Below, piece after piece: positions 43,871 to 54,096 of a stretch of DNA of 64,000 nucleotides. A program made the translations under genes and the position numbers. How positions within the stretch are numbered: the stretch's first letter is position 1; each line of letters begins with the position of its first letter. The notes under the pieces were generated by a model that was not told the DNA's origin, did not search any database, and saw only the letters and a list, made by a program, of their open reading frames with translations. This stretch comes from CBDEGU01 sp965238045. Its GTDB lineage: Bacteria > Acidobacteriota > Terriglobia > Bryobacterales > UBA6623. The stretch lies in assembly GCA_965238045.1 (NCBI GenBank), contig CBDEGU010000011.1, positions 62,001-126,000 on the forward strand, written 5' to 3'.

Positions 43871-45132
43871 ATGACATTGTTGCGATTCAGACAAGCACGC
43901 CAAATCCTTCCGGCACTCGTTGTCGGGGTGCTCGCTTGCGCGCCGCCTGCCAGTGCGCAGACTTACGATCTGCTTCTCAAAGGCGGCCATGTGATCGATC
44001 CGGCGAATGAGATTGACGAGGTGATGGATGTCGCCGTGTCCGGCCATGTGATCGCCAAAGTCGCCGCCGATATCCCGTCTAGCCAGGCTAAGAAGACGAT
44101 CGACGTCAGCGGACACTACGTCGCCCCGGGCCTGGTCGATATCCACACGCATGTGTTCGGCTACCACGGCTGGATCTGGCCCGACGACACCCACCTGACC
44201 CAGGGCACGACCACGGTTGTCGATTGCGGGGGCTCGGGCTGGCGCACCTTCGACGAATTCAAAGAGACCGTGATCGACCGAACCAAGACCCGCGTCTTCG
44301 CGTTCATCAATATCGCGGGCAAGGGCATGGTAGGCTCGCGGGCCGAAAATGATGTCGCGGACATGAGTTCGGAAAAGACCGCCGCCAAGATCGCGCAGTA
44401 CCCCGAGATCATCGTCGGCATTAAGACCGCCCACTTTGCCCGTCAGGGCTACGCCGCGCTGGAACGCGCCGTCGGAGCTGGCCGTATCGCGAACAAACCC
44501 GTGATCGTCGATATGCAGGTCCTCTCTCATCAGGCGCGGAATACGCAGACGAAACTGCTTAAGATCTTGCGGCCCGGCGATATCCACACGCACATGCACA
44601 GTGACCGGCAGCTTGAGATGGTCAATCGCGCCACGCGCAAGGTGCAGCCTATATGCGCGAGGCCCGCAAACGCGGCATCATCTTCGATGTAGGCCACGGC
44701 GCCGGTGCCTTCATCTTTCCTGTCGCCGCGGATTCAATGCGGGACAACTTCCCGCCCGACACAATCAGCAGCGACCTGCACCAGGCGAGCATTCTCAAGA
44801 CCAAGCCCGCCATGCCGAACGTGATTTCCAAGTTCCTCAACTTCGGCATGTCTCTGCAAGAGGCGATTTACAAATCTACCGTCCGGCCGGCGAAAGCCAT
44901 CTCAAAGTTCCCTGAGATCGGCACACTCTCGGAAGGTAAAGTAGCCGACATTGGCCTCTTCCAACTCCGCCGCGGTGTCTTCGGCTTCAACGATGCCAAC
45001 CGCCGCCGCATGATCGGAACCAGGAGACTCGAAGCCGTGCTCACGGTGCGCGACGGCAAAGTGGTTTTCGACCGCAACGGATTGGGCTATCCTGAATGGC
45101 ACACCGCCGGAGACTACGGCGTGATCCCCTGA
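43871..45132 (+). pseudogene. amidohydrolase paralogue 4 with a one-base deletion
   Basis: ATG 43871 lies 13 nt after paralogue 3. Reading gives a signal peptide, DIHTHVFG, VGIKTAHFA and DIHTHMHS, then at about 44647 KVQP is followed by a frame change: paralogues read CAG CCC TAT ATG, this copy CAG CCT ATA TGC, so one C is missing. The other frame from 44653 continues MREARKRGIIFDVGHGAGAF, ISSDLHQAS and the normal end at 45132. The disrupted protein lacks two metal ligands. This could also be a consensus error in a C-run. Confidence 0.82.
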
Positions 45133-45193
45133 CGCCGATTGCGCCAGCGGTGGCGGGACCCCGTCCCCTGTCCCCCTCCGGCATGGAGGAATG

Positions 45194-45565
45194 ATGAAAA
45201 GTCTGCTTATTGCCGCGATGTTTTTGGCGAGCTTCGCGCCCGCCATTTCCGCCCGCGATTTCGACATCGACGGACCGATGGAGTTGCATATCTGGCTGAC
45301 CGTCAAGGCCGGACACGAAGCGTCTTTCGAGAAAACGTTCCGGGAAGTTTTCTATCCGGCGGTGAGCCGCCAGAAAGGGTTTCGCTCCGCGCTGCTGATG
45401 CGCAAACCCGCCACGCGCGACTACACCGTCCGGCTATCGTTCGGCACCGAGGAGCAGCGGGTCGATTGGGTCAAGTCCGATGACCACCAGAAAGCCTGGC
45501 CCGCGCTGAATGGGCATTGCGAAGCCCCCAAGTGGGACGGGTTCGCGGTCGTCCACCCGAAATAA
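45194..45565 (+). CDS. small exported ABM-like (dimeric alpha/beta barrel) protein
   Basis: 123 residues. Of two adjacent ATGs (45191, 45194), the second has proper spacing from GGAGGA. A signal peptide (MKSLLIAAMFLASFAPAISA) precedes one ferredoxin-like domain (ELHIWLTVKAGHEASFEKTF, FYPAVSRQKGFRSALLMRKP, WVKSDDHQKAWPALNGHC) like antibiotic-biosynthesis-monooxygenase proteins. It is last in the amidohydrolase run and may act on the same compounds or their products; no catalytic residue can be assigned. Confidence 0.75.
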   Translation: MKSLLIAAMFLASFAPAISARDFDIDGPMELHIWLTVKAGHEASFEKTFREVFYPAVSRQKGFRSALLMRKPATRDYTVRLSFGTEEQRVDWVKSDDHQKAWPALNGHCEAPKWDGFAVVHPK

Positions 45566-45598
45566 GCCGCCCCAGCAAGAGGCGAGCCGCGCGCCTGG

Positions 45599-47002
45599 TC
45601 ATTTCTTTTCGAGCACAACCCCTTCGCGCTCGATGCGTTGCAGCATCGCGCGGTAGGCGGGCGAGCCATCGTCGTCCCAGTACTCGGTGCTCGCCGGTGA
45701 AATATAGCTCACCGGAATCAGCCGCTTGATATCGGGACGCACCATGAAGAGCGACTGCTTCGTATCGGCGATGTTATACATCATCGTGCCGTTGCGGAAA
45801 CTTGTTTTGATGATCCAGCGTGGCTGCTCGGGGAGCCGCAGGTTTTCTAGCCGGCCGAGTTCTTGGCGGTCCAGGGTGACTCCCAGGCCGGGCTTTTCTG
45901 GAACCCGTATGAAGCCATTGACCGGGTTCAGCCGCTCATGCACCACATCGGATTTTTTCGATTCCGAAGTATCAATGAAATGGAAGTTGGCCGTCGGGAA
46001 GGCGGCCTGCATGTGGGTGGTCATCGCGCGAGTGATATTTCCGCCCACGTTTTGGAGCATGAACGGGATCGCGGCCGCATCGAATAAACCCGCCCGGCGC
46101 ATCGCCAAGCCAATTTGGTAGTGGCCCAGCATGTAGACGTCCGCCACGTGCCGCAGCGCGGTGTAGGTCGCCCGCATGGGAACATGGTGCAGCATCAGGG
46201 GCAGCTTGAGGCGCTGCCGCAGTTCGGCATAGCCGTCGATCTCGCGCGGCTCCAGCGGGTCCTCGAAACATCCCGCGATGCGGTACTCGGCCATCTTCTC
46301 TAGCAGCTCGAACATGTGATCGTTGCTGCCGCCCATCGTGAAGTCGTAGTGAATCCGAAAACCTTCCGGTGCCACCGCCTGCATCGCCTCGTTCTGATCG
46401 AGCACATTCTCAAACGGCGAGAGGTGGAACTTCATCCACGTATAGCCGCGCTCGGAGAACCGCCGCACCGCCTCGGCCATGCGCTTGGGCGCGGTCGATA
46501 CCGTCCAGGAACTCACCGGCACCCAGGCGCGGTAGCGCTGCCCAAACAGCTTATAGGCCGGCACTCCCGCCGCCTTGCCCATCAGGTCATACATCGCCGT
46601 GCCGAGCGCCAGCGAAGTTTCATCGCCAACCCAGTCGAACGGGCTGGTGCCGATATACTTCTCGATCACCTCATCCGGCTCCGGCGCCCCTTCGCCAAGA
46701 CCATCAATGCCCGCATCGGTATGCACGACATAGATCGTGCGCTTGCGCGGACCATAGAAATGATTGAGCTGATAGGCGATCCAGTCCTCGTACTCCTCGG
46801 TAATTTCATGCGCCTCAATGTCGGTGATCTTGATCCGGCCTCGCACCGAGTCCGACGTCTTCTTCGCCGCCCGCGCTGCGTCCCCGGCCGCCGAGAATAA
46901 ACTCGCGCCGGCAACCGCTCCCGCGCCAGCGGTCAGGAACCGGCGGCGGCTCCAATCGCGCCGCGCCCGCAAGCCAGAATTTGGATGGATAATCTTCTTC
47001 AT
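45599..47002 (-). CDS. Tat-exported enolase-superfamily protein (mandelate racemase/MLE-like)
   Basis: 467 residues with a Tat signal (WSRRRFLTAGAGAVAGASLF). The N-terminal capping domain (IKITDIEAHEITEEYEDWIA, RKRTIYVVHTDAGIDGLGEG) and a barrel are visible: YTWMKFHLSPFENV (strand 2 base region, KxH), GFRIHYDFTMGG and GCFEDPLEPRE with the first two metal ligands. At the third ligand position, where GE is usual, it reads LPLMLHHVPMRA, so metal binding or chemistry may differ. It converges with the amidohydrolase operon (33 bp gap), which suggests shared carboxylate substrates. Confidence 0.83.
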   Translation of the reverse strand: MKKIIHPNSGLRARRDWSRRRFLTAGAGAVAGASLFSAAGDAARAAKKTSDSVRGRIKITDIEAHEITEEYEDWIAYQLNHFYGPRKRTIYVVHTDAGIDGLGEGAPEPDEVIEKYIGTSPFDWVGDETSLALGTAMYDLMGKAAGVPAYKLFGQRYRAWVPVSSWTVSTAPKRMAEAVRRFSERGYTWMKFHLSPFENVLDQNEAMQAVAPEGFRIHYDFTMGGSNDHMFELLEKMAEYRIAGCFEDPLEPREIDGYAELRQRLKLPLMLHHVPMRATYTALRHVADVYMLGHYQIGLAMRRAGLFDAAAIPFMLQNVGGNITRAMTTHMQAAFPTANFHFIDTSESKKSDVVHERLNPVNGFIRVPEKPGLGVTLDRQELGRLENLRLPEQPRWIIKTSFRNGTMMYNIADTKQSLFMVRPDIKRLIPVSYISPASTEYWDDDGSPAYRAMLQRIEREGVVLEKK

Positions 47003-47127
47003 CAGGGAGCCTCCGCAAGGTCTCGGTCGCCGTAGCCTCTCAGCCGCGCCATGCGCTTAACGCAACAGCGACGATCTCTACTCTACGCCATCCCGCCGCA
47101 AACATCACTGTCACCCGGCGGGAAATC

Positions 47128-48714
47128 TCAGCGCCGAAAATCCGCCAAGATCCTCCGGGCCGCATTGTGACCCGCCGCGCCGATCACCCCCCCGCCGGGA
47201 TGCGCGCCCGCCCCGCACAAATAGAGGTTCTCAATCGGCGTCGCATATTGCGCCCATCCCAGCACCGGACGGCTCACGAACATCTGATCCATCGCCATCG
47301 CGCCCTGGAAAATATTCCCGCCCGTCAGCCCGTAGACGCGCTCGATATCGAGCGGCGTGAGCACTTGCCGGCCGAGAATGATCGACCGGATATTTGGCGC
47401 GTACTCGGCGATACAATCCATCACGAGATCAGCGTAGGATTCGCGCAAATCGTCCCACGAGCCCTGGCGCAGAGTGTAGGGAGCATATTGCACGAACACG
47501 CCCATGATGTGCTTGCCCGGCGGGGCGAGCGAGGGATCGTAGACCGTCGGGATGGTCATCTCGATAATCGGCCGCGCGGACGGCCGCCCGTATTTGGCGT
47601 CGTCCCAGGCCCGCTCCATATACTCGATCGTCGGGCAGATGTGGATCGTGGCGCCGTGATGCGGCCCCTTACCGGGCGCGGCGGTGAACTCGGGAAGCGC
47701 GTCAAGGGCCAGGTTGATCTTGAGCGACGTTCCTTCGCTGCGATAGTTCTCGATCGCTCGGCGAAACTCCGGGTCAAGATCCCCCGCGGGGACCAGTTTG
47801 AGAAACGTCGTCGCCGGGTCGGCGTTCGAGGCGACCACGCGCGCCCGAATCTCCTCGCCGTCCGCGAGCACCACACCGCGCGCCTTCCCCTCATGCACCA
47901 GCACGCGCCCGACCGCGGCATTCGTCCGGATCACCACGCCCCGGCTTTGCGCCGATCGCGCCATGGCCCCGGTCACCGATCCCATCCCGCCGCGAGCGAA
48001 GCCCCACAGACCACGCACGCCGCCAACGCCTCCCATATAGTGATGCAGCAGAACGTAGGCCGTACCGGGCGACATCGGTCCGCCGTTGGCCCCGATCACG
48101 CCGTCGGTGGCTAGAGTGGCCCGTATCGGATCAGACTCAAACCATTCCGAGAGAAACTCATCCGCGCTCTGTGAGAAAACCTTGATCAAGCCGTTCAGCG
48201 AGCGCGCATCGAGATGACGGAACCGCCCCGCTAGCCACGCCAATTCCAGCCAATCGCGCAGCGACCGGGGCGGCAGTCGCGGCGGAATCTCGAATAGCAG
48301 CGGCTCGATGATCCGCGCCAGCCGGTCGACATGTTCGCAGTAGCGAGGATAGGCCTCCGCGTCGGCTTTCGAGAAGCGGGCGATCTCGGCGACCGTCCGC
48401 GCCGGGTCTTGCCACATCGTCAGCGTCCGGCCATCGGGGTAGAGCGAGAAGAACGCCGGGTCCTTGGGGTCGACGCGGTAGCCGAAGCGTTCGAGTTCCA
48501 GTTCGTCCACCACCTTCTGCTGCAACAGGCTGACCAGATACGACGCGGTCGAAACACGGAAGCCGGGAAAGACACCTTCCGTTACCGCGGCGCCTCCAAC
48601 CAGCCCGCGCCTCTCCAGCACCAGCACGCGCAATCCCTTGCCGGCCAGCAGCGCCGCGGTCACCAGTCCGTTGTGCCCGCCGCCAATCACAATTACGTCA
48701 TAGGCATCCGCCAT
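47128..48714 (-). CDS. phytoene-desaturase-like FAD oxidoreductase (PYROXD2 type)
   Basis: 528 residues. FAD-binding N-terminus (YDVIVIGGGHNGLVTAALLA, VLERRGLVGGAAVTEGVFPG), central FARGGMGSVTGAMARSA and C-terminal NLYLCGAGAHPGGGVIGAAG are typical of the PYROXD2/carotenoid-desaturase-like flavoproteins. Without neighbouring crtB/crtE genes, carotenoid synthesis is unlikely; the substrate is unknown. It is probably cytosolic. Same strand as the enolase-superfamily gene, about 125 bp upstream of it. Confidence 0.85.
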   Translation of the reverse strand: MADAYDVIVIGGGHNGLVTAALLAGKGLRVLVLERRGLVGGAAVTEGVFPGFRVSTASYLVSLLQQKVVDELELERFGYRVDPKDPAFFSLYPDGRTLTMWQDPARTVAEIARFSKADAEAYPRYCEHVDRLARIIEPLLFEIPPRLPPRSLRDWLELAWLAGRFRHLDARSLNGLIKVFSQSADEFLSEWFESDPIRATLATDGVIGANGGPMSPGTAYVLLHHYMGGVGGVRGLWGFARGGMGSVTGAMARSAQSRGVVIRTNAAVGRVLVHEGKARGVVLADGEEIRARVVASNADPATTFLKLVPAGDLDPEFRRAIENYRSEGTSLKINLALDALPEFTAAPGKGPHHGATIHICPTIEYMERAWDDAKYGRPSARPIIEMTIPTVYDPSLAPPGKHIMGVFVQYAPYTLRQGSWDDLRESYADLVMDCIAEYAPNIRSIILGRQVLTPLDIERVYGLTGGNIFQGAMAMDQMFVSRPVLGWAQYATPIENLYLCGAGAHPGGGVIGAAGHNAARRILADFRR

Positions 48715-48891
48715 GGAATGTTCATTGTCGTAAGGTTTCTAGCCGCTTGTCAGCCGCTTTCGCCCTTCCGTTTGTATTGTCGCTGCGAGAGGGAGCAGCG
48801 CTGAGTCTTGACTTTTCTGGGATTGCTATGGCATCGTTTGCTATTGTCCTCCTTAGCGGCCGCCGGGAGAATGCGCCCGGTTGCCTGTCTC

Positions 48892-49683
48892 ATGCCTGAA
48901 GACAGCAAACTCCAGTTGAAGATGGAGAGCACACTGTCAAGCGTCGAGGCGGCGGAACTCATCACCCAGCGGCTCGCTCAGATACGAGGTATTGACGACG
49001 ATGAAACCGGCCTGCTCGGCATGGCCGTGCGCGAAATCATGGTCAATGCGGTGAGCCATGGAAACGCGTATAGTAGGGAGAAATCAGTATATTTTTCGAT
49101 CAAAACTAGCGCGAAACGCATCACGATCACGATCAGGGACGAGGGGGAAGGATTCGACCCTGACGAGGTGCCGGACCCGCGGGATCAGAAGAATTTGCTG
49201 AAGGCTTCGGGCCGCGGCCTGCTGCTTGTGCGATCGTTCGTCGACGAAGTCGATATCTGCCGCCTCTCACCGCGCGGCACCGAAGTTATCATGGTGAAGA
49301 AGTTAGGGGAACAATCCAGCCCCAGGGAGGATGAAGTGAGTTTATCAACTAGTATTCGTGAGGTAGACGGAGTAACGATCGTCGACCTCAGCGGTCGGAT
49401 TACGCTCGGCGAGGCGTCGGGTAAATTGCGGGATACGGTCCGCGAGACTTTGGCCGGCGGCCAAAAGAGCATTCTCTTGAACCTCGGCGACGTCAGTTAC
49501 ATCGACAGTTCCGGCCTCGGTGAACTGGTGTCATCCTACACCACCGCTTCGAACCAGGGAGCAAAGGTCAAACTGGTCCATCTGCAACAGAAAGTGAATG
49601 ACCTGCTACAGATTACGAAGCTCCTTACGGTTTTCGACATCTTCGAGAACGAAGCCGACGCCGTCATCAGTTTCTCAAGCTGA
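48892..49683 (+). CDS. anti-sigma factor kinase fused to STAS antagonist (RsbW-RsbV fusion)
   Basis: About 263 residues from ATG 48892 (48871 is an alternative). The first half is an RsbW-type HATPase: N box VREIMVNAVSHGNAY, G1 IRDEGEGFDPDEVPDP and G2 ASGRGLLLVRSF. The second half is a STAS domain with the phospho-Ser site SYIDSSGLGELVSSY. Normally the kinase phosphorylates a separate STAS partner, which then releases the sigma factor; here both are in one frame. An internal ribosome site and GTG (49325-49338) could also give free STAS protein. No sigma gene is adjacent. Confidence 0.88.
   Translation: MPEDSKLQLKMESTLSSVEAAELITQRLAQIRGIDDDETGLLGMAVREIMVNAVSHGNAYSREKSVYFSIKTSAKRITITIRDEGEGFDPDEVPDPRDQKNLLKASGRGLLLVRSFVDEVDICRLSPRGTEVIMVKKLGEQSSPREDEVSLSTSIREVDGVTIVDLSGRITLGEASGKLRDTVRETLAGGQKSILLNLGDVSYIDSSGLGELVSSYTTASNQGAKVKLVHLQQKVNDLLQITKLLTVFDIFENEADAVISFSS
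49325..49338 (+). promoter_or_regulatory. internal ribosome site and GTG start for the STAS half
   Basis: GGGAGG at 49325-49330, a 5-nt spacer, and GTG at 49336 in frame with the fusion. The predicted product starts MSLSTSIREVDGVTIVDLSG, which matches the usual start of stand-alone STAS antagonists. Confidence 0.6.
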
Positions 49684-49809
49684 TCCCGCCACGCCGAATG
49701 CACCTCGCGGAGCCGTATCTCCCTTAACGGAGAGCGGCTCCGTAATGCGCCTGCTCCAGAGAACTCTCCGCAACCAGCCCCGCGGCCGGGTCCGGTGTCG
49801 CTATGGCCG

Positions 49810-51051
49810 CTACTCCTTGAACGGCCAGTCGTAGTTATAGAGCAGGTCTTTCTCCCGTTCTTCACGAGACACCTTGTCAATCATCAGGTTCTCGAACCAG
49901 AACTGTCCGCTCTTGCCGGCGGTAACGATGTCCTGATCGCCGTCGGCGTCGAAATCGACCACCACGAACTGAGTACCCGCGCCGGCCTTGGAGTTATAGG
50001 CAATGGGATAACGGGTGAACGCGGCAGTCTTCGGATCGATCGTGTAATAGAAGATGGCCAGAGGTTCATAGCCGCCCGGATCGTCTCCGTTGTGCCCGCG
50101 ATACCGCTTGCCGGCAAGAAGTTCCGGCTTCCCGTCGCCGTTCAAGTCCGCCAGCTGTATGTTGTGGATATTTGAAAATGTGCCGTCGATGAGATGCTCT
50201 CGCCACGATCGCTTTCCATCCACGACGACCTGTTCGTGCCAGAAGAGCCCGTAGCTGTGAGCCCGTCCGTGAATGATGTCGTTCAGCCCATCGCCGTTCA
50301 CGTCATAGACTTCCAGCCCGAACCCGGAATGTCCCAGTTCGAATTCCGGCTTCCACTCCCACTTCCCGCGCGAGGCGTCCACCTGCCGGTACCATCCCCG
50401 GATCGCGACCACGTCCGTCTTGCCGTCGCCGTCGATATCGCCAGTCCCGATCCCGTGCCCGTCGCCTTCTGTTCCTCCCACAACGTGCTTCACCGGCTTT
50501 CCTCCGGCGAAGCTCACATAGTAGACATCCTGCGCCGTGTAGTGGACGGCGAGCACGTCCTTGGCTCCGTCGCCGTCGACATCGTCGAACCACAGCCCTT
50601 CGGTATGGAGCGAGGGCGTGATGAGACGTTTCTCCCATATCGGCCCGACCGATCCCGGATTCTCATACCAGAAGAGTCCGTCCTCCTGCCACCCCGCGCT
50701 GACGATGTCGAGATCGCCATCGCCGTCCACATCAGCGGCCTGCTCGCCGCAATTGACAACAAATTCACCTTCAACACCGGCGTGCCGGAACCTGCGCCGC
50801 CGCCAGTTGGGAGCCTCGTACCAGTAGGCCCCGCTGGTGACATCCAGTCGCCTGTCTCCGTTCATATCCATCACGGCGACACCTTCGGAATGGTCGCTGC
50901 CGATTTCGTGAAGCAAGAAGACCGGTTCGTTCGAGGTGCTCGCGGCCAAATGCTTGGGATAGCTCGCCGGAGGACGCAGCGACCAGCCCAGCGCGACCGC
51001 CAAGACGAAAGCCGGGGGAAAACAGAGCGCCATGGTCATGTGCCGTTTCAT
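49810..51051 (-). CDS. exported FG-GAP/VCBS-type beta-propeller protein
   Basis: 413 residues with a signal segment (ALCFPPAFVLAVALGWSL). Seven or so blades carry calcium-binding loops of the DxDxDGxxD type: ADVDGDGDLDIVSAGW, DDVDGDGAKDVLAVHY, GDIDGDGKTDVVAIRG, YDVNGDGLNDIIHGRA, ADLNGDGKPELLAGKR and VDFDADGDQDIVTAGK. No catalytic motif is seen. Such proteins are abundant in this lineage and probably bind ligands at the surface. Unlike the first gene of the window, its blades are diverged in DNA. Confidence 0.85.
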   Translation of the reverse strand: MKRHMTMALCFPPAFVLAVALGWSLRPPASYPKHLAASTSNEPVFLLHEIGSDHSEGVAVMDMNGDRRLDVTSGAYWYEAPNWRRRRFRHAGVEGEFVVNCGEQAADVDGDGDLDIVSAGWQEDGLFWYENPGSVGPIWEKRLITPSLHTEGLWFDDVDGDGAKDVLAVHYTAQDVYYVSFAGGKPVKHVVGGTEGDGHGIGTGDIDGDGKTDVVAIRGWYRQVDASRGKWEWKPEFELGHSGFGLEVYDVNGDGLNDIIHGRAHSYGLFWHEQVVVDGKRSWREHLIDGTFSNIHNIQLADLNGDGKPELLAGKRYRGHNGDDPGGYEPLAIFYYTIDPKTAAFTRYPIAYNSKAGAGTQFVVVDFDADGDQDIVTAGKSGQFWFENLMIDKVSREEREKDLLYNYDWPFKE

Positions 51052-51216
51052 GGCGCATATTCTATCAGTCCGGGAAGCGAGGAACCGGTTCTCTCACCAC
51101 TCGTCGAAAGACATGCTTGAGAGGCCCGGCAGTCAAGTGGGAAGGGCTCGCGCCCCTAACCCAAAGGGAGACGCGAGTTCTCGGAAGGAAACGACGGCTG
51201 GGCTTGGGCGTTCGGG

Positions 51217-53598
51217 CTAGTTCGTCGCCGTGTACTGATAGGTCAGCGAAACGGTCACGTCGGAAACGCCCGCGCCGACCGACACCAGATCCACGCGAAA
51301 CTGATCCCCCGCGTTTACCGTCGTCGTCGTCGGAACGCCACCCGCCGCCGTTCGCGTGTTGAGCGGCAGCGCCCGGTCACTGCCATAGATTGAACTAAAC
51401 ACCGGCGATGTCCCCGTGCAACTCGCCGTGCAGCGCTCGATATTGAACGTCGACGCCGAACCCGTCGTATTGACGACAATCCGGCTCTCGGTCAGCAACC
51501 CTCCGGTAATTCCCTCCGGCACGGTAAGCGTCATCGCCTGCGCCCCGGCCGAGGGCATGCCGGCGAAATGCCACTGCAGCGACGCCGTTTCCCGCGCGCA
51601 CGTCGTCGGCTCCCACAGATTGCTCGACGAATTCCAAACCAGACACTGCCCGTTCGCCGGCGCCGACGCCGATACCACGCGTCCCCGAATGCCCGTAACC
51701 ACAGGGTTCGGATAGGTCCCGGTCAGATCCCCGCCGGCCGCCGATCCGTCGGTGCGGTACCACGCCAGCAGCACCGCTCCGCTCAGAGGTTCCGCTCCCG
51801 CGACAAACGTAACCGTGCCGCCGCTAAGCATATAGTCCAAGCCCGCCTTCTGCACGATGCCGTTCTTGGTCAGCTCCAAACTCGCCGCCGGATTCGGAGC
51901 CGCGACCAGCGTAAATACGGCGTTCACGCCGTCGATTGTACCGCCCGGAGTCTCCGCGTCCTGGAACACGCCGAACGAACCGCCTCCTCCTCCCGCGCCG
52001 GACTCAAGCGAAACCAGCGATCCATCATCCTTTTTGACCGACAACTCGCCCGTCACCGCATCGGCGAACAGCCGCACTTCATTCGCTGCCGGCGGCGGCG
52101 GCGCGCCCGTCTCGTTGAAATCGGCGTACCCTCCATACAAGTTCAGGTTGCCCGCCGAATCAACATCGGCCAGAACCGTGCTCGAATTGTTCTGCCACTG
52201 CTGCAGCGCCGTGGTAGATTGTCCTTGTCCCGCCTTGACCCGCAGCGTTGTCGCGCCGGTCGTCGCCGTCGGGTCGCTCACATTCAGCGATGTATTGACG
52301 AAAATATCGCCGCTGCGAAGAACCTGGAACGGCGTGTCCTTGAACACCCCCGAATCGTCATACCTGTTCACGTTGAGCGTCGTATCAAATGCCGAAAAAG
52401 CAAACTTATTCAGGCCGTCGACTTGCATGATGATGCTCGCCACCGTGCCGCCCAGCTCGCTATTGATCCCCATCTGCCGAAAAAACGCGCTGCCGGTCGG
52501 GCCGATCAATGCCATCACCGTGCCGTCGTCTTTGAGCCACTGCTGCAAGGCCGCCGATTGCCCCGTGATTCCCTTCACTGTCAGCGCCGCGACTCCAGGG
52601 GAAACCGACGTCAGCGTGTCGTTGCTATTCTTCAGCGCGCCGATACTGCCCGGCGTCACCACGTCGGACCCGCCGCTGCCGTGCGCCGGAGCGTGCGCCA
52701 GAGGAGTCCGCGCATCGGACAGCCGCGCGTCATTGCCTTCGGTGATCGTCGCCGCCGTGCTGCCGAATACTGGCTGGACTTCCGTGCGCGTCTGCCCTGA
52801 GTTGTCGAACACCGTCAGCCCGTTGGAGAAATTCGCGACCGTTCGCTGAGTAACCGAAGTGCCGGAATCCTGAAAAATCTCGTAGTGCGCGCCCGGCGAG
52901 ACGCCGTTCCCCGCCGCCGACCAGAACATGTTTCCCACCCCGTCGGTCGCCAGTTGCTGGCCCGAGAGCCCATCGGCTACCGGCAGCGTGTATAGAGTGC
53001 TCGTAGTCAGCGTCGGCAACCGGAAGCCGATCGAGTTGCCCCCCCCCCGCTTCTTGAAAGGAAAGCAGCGCGTTCGTTGATGACGGACTAGATTCCTCGA
53101 TCACCTGCCGCGCCGTGAACGTGTTCTCCAGAGCTTTGTCCGCCTTCCCGTCCAGTGCCGCCACCAGACCCGACACCTGCGACTGCCCGATCACCGTTCC
53201 GGCCACCGGAACGCTAGCGACCCGAATCTGGCTCACCGTCACCGGCGTGGCGCTTGCCGGCACGACCCAGGTCTCATACGACCGCGACCGTTATTCAGCA
53301 GATAGCTCACGCTGTAACTTGTCCCGGTCGGAGTCGCGTTCTCATTGGGCGTTAGCGACACCTTCAGCACTCCCTGCACGATGTTCACCGTGATCGCGCT
53401 GCGTGGCAGCGTCATGCCGTCCGACGCGGTGAACGCTTTCCAGGAAATCGTCACCGACCCTTCAATCTTGCTCCCGTCCGCGTTGACTAGAGTATCTTCA
53501 ATCTCTGTCGTGGTGATCGCCCGCGCCGGAGCCGCAAGCCCAGCACACATCACCAAAACCACCATCCACCAAGCTGTTCTCTCCCTTCTCGTCCGCAT
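51217..53598 (-). pseudogene. exported fibre-like protein in three frames, with a 10-G tract
   Basis: ATG 53598 starts a signal peptide (WWMVVLVMCAGLAAPARA) and reads to VSYLLNNGR, where the frame changes at about 53283. The next frame carries SQIRVASVPVAGTVIGQSQV and ends at a run of ten G (53048-53039); the third continues NSIGFRLPTLTTSTLYTLPV for 600 residues to 51217. The long part (TEGNDARLSDARTPLAHAPA, LQQWLKDDGTVMALIGPTGS, GDLTGTYPNPVVTGIRG) resembles repetitive tail-fibre or adhesin-like proteins. Nine G would join frames two and three. It is either a phase-variable or decayed gene or a miscalled homopolymer. Confidence 0.72.
53039..53048 (-). repeat. G10 homopolymer at a frame junction
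   Basis: Ten consecutive G on the coding strand, in EAGGG coding context, exactly where the reading frame changes by one. Loss of one G restores the downstream frame. Confidence 0.9.
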
Positions 53599-54096
53599 TT
53601 CTCTCCCTCTGTCGCCAAGTCAAGACGCCGGTCGCGGATACACCACGACCGCTGACTGGCTTCTTGCGAACAGAATAGCCCGCCAATGCACAAATCGAGC
53701 CAAAGAGAATTGCTAACTTAAACAAAAACAAAGAGATATAATTTCCGTTTTGCTGTGACCCCATTACCTCCCTCCCCGCCAAAAGGCAACCGTAAGCCCG
53801 GCACACACGACAGGGGCCGGCTGGCAAAGCCCGCGCTTCGTCCGCCAGATGGTCATAAACCCGGGCCGGCAACCCGCGCCCACAGCAAGAAATTTCCCGC
53901 GGCAGCGCCCATTTTTTCGAACTCTAGTCACCTCGCCAAGCATTCACAACTGGCCAAGCAAGACCTGCTGGTCGTGGGCGAGCAGCGTTCGAATCGCAAC
54001 GAGAGGTTTCCCCCCTTCCCACCGTCCCTTGGAAATCGCGCCCGCGAATCCCACTTTCCCACAGCCCCGACGACGGCGATCCTCTCATACGAACCA

